Of a stretch of DNA of 5,010 nt, positions 4,975 through 5,010 are shown piece by piece. The translations under genes were made by a program, and so were the position numbers. The notes under the pieces were generated by a model. It searched no databases. It was not told where the DNA came from and saw only the letters and a program-made list of their open reading frames with translations. The stretch comes from Bacteroidota bacterium (GTDB lineage: Bacteria; Bacteroidota; Ignavibacteria; Ignavibacteriales; Ignavibacteriaceae): NCBI GenBank assembly GCA_023433685.1, contig JAEYUD010000206.1, positions 1 through 5,010 of the forward strand, read 5' to 3'. The first letter of the stretch is position 1. Every line of letters begins with the position of its first letter.

Positions 4975-5010
4975 CTTCTACCCCTACGCGACCTTCTACC
5001 CCTACGCGAC
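4975..5010 (-). repeat. Two perfect 18-bp tandem repeats, inverted relative to the repeats before tnpA
   Basis: CTTCTACCCCTACGCGAC occurs at 4975-4992 and again, identically, at 4993-5010, starting two bases after the transposase stop codon and running to the last base of the window. On the minus strand the unit reads GTCGCGTAGGGGTAGAAG, a diverged version of the GTCATGTATGGGTAGAGAG motif on the other side of the gene. More copies or the matching hairpin may lie just beyond the edge. Confidence 0.85.

Larger units (their letters stand above)
4427..5010 (+). mobile_element. Y1 transposase locus bracketed by inverted REP-like repeats (REPtron- or IS200-like element, right end open)
   Basis: A single HUH/Y1 transposase gene lies between two REP-like blocks on the left and a tandem pair of related repeats on the right, the latter in opposite orientation. 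The left motif GTCATGTATGGGTAGA and the minus-strand right motif GTCGCGTAGGGGTAGA agree at 13 of 16 positions. No TnpB or accessory gene is visible, so it is not a two-gene IS605-type element within this window. Classical IS200/IS605 elements lack terminal inverted repeats, so the layout fits a REP-associated transposase (RAYT) locus better. The exact left boundary is uncertain; the right boundary may lie outside. Confidence 0.65.

Noticed and set aside
4975..5010. Possible start of a CRISPR or integron-type attachment array
   Set aside because: The 18-bp units are directly adjacent without spacers and match the inverted repeats on the other side of the transposase.

Overview
The window reads as ordinary bacterial chromosome, with a small repeat-rich accessory patch at its right end. 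Moderate GC, mostly weak or degenerate Shine-Dalgarno sites, an Obg without a C-terminal OCT extension, and the style of the secreted peptidase suggest the Bacteroidetes/Chlorobi/Ignavibacteria lineage. That placement is an inference from protein character, not from a marker gene, and I hold it with low to moderate confidence.

Positions 1-4259 form a tightly packed, all-plus-strand gene block with gaps of 3, 16 and 10 bases, probably one operon. It starts with the 3' end of an unrecognised gene (1-351). Next comes the ribosome-associated GTPase Obg (355-1353), then a lipoprotein-type M48 zinc metalloprotease (1370-2215) and a secreted S9-family prolyl-oligopeptidase-type serine peptidase (2226-4259). 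The two peptidases are both predicted to be exported, so the distal part of the operon probably serves envelope or periplasmic protein and peptide turnover. Their position behind obg looks like co-transcription rather than a shared pathway.

Positions 4260-4523 contain no convincing gene but are dense in repeats of two unrelated kinds. Immediately after the S9 stop codon lies an array of 8-bp units (consensus near GAACYTGA). It is interrupted twice by the same block carrying the 14-bp perfect palindrome TGCGCCGCGGCGCA, so that a 40-bp segment is duplicated at a 75-bp offset. After about 40 bases of unique sequence come two REP-like blocks, each a GGCCCCGTC hairpin followed by one or two copies of a GTCATGTnTGGGTAGAGAG-type motif.

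Positions 4524-4973 encode a complete, apparently intact single-domain HUH/Y1 transposase of the IS200/IS605-RAYT type. It is visibly more AT-rich than the operon. Immediately after its stop, two perfect 18-bp tandem copies of CTTCTACCCCTACGCGAC run to the window edge. Read on the minus strand they are diverged copies of the motif in front of the gene. The transposase is therefore bracketed by related short repeats in inverted orientation and abutting its start and stop codons, as in a REP-associated transposase (REPtron) locus. This is the most interesting feature of the window.
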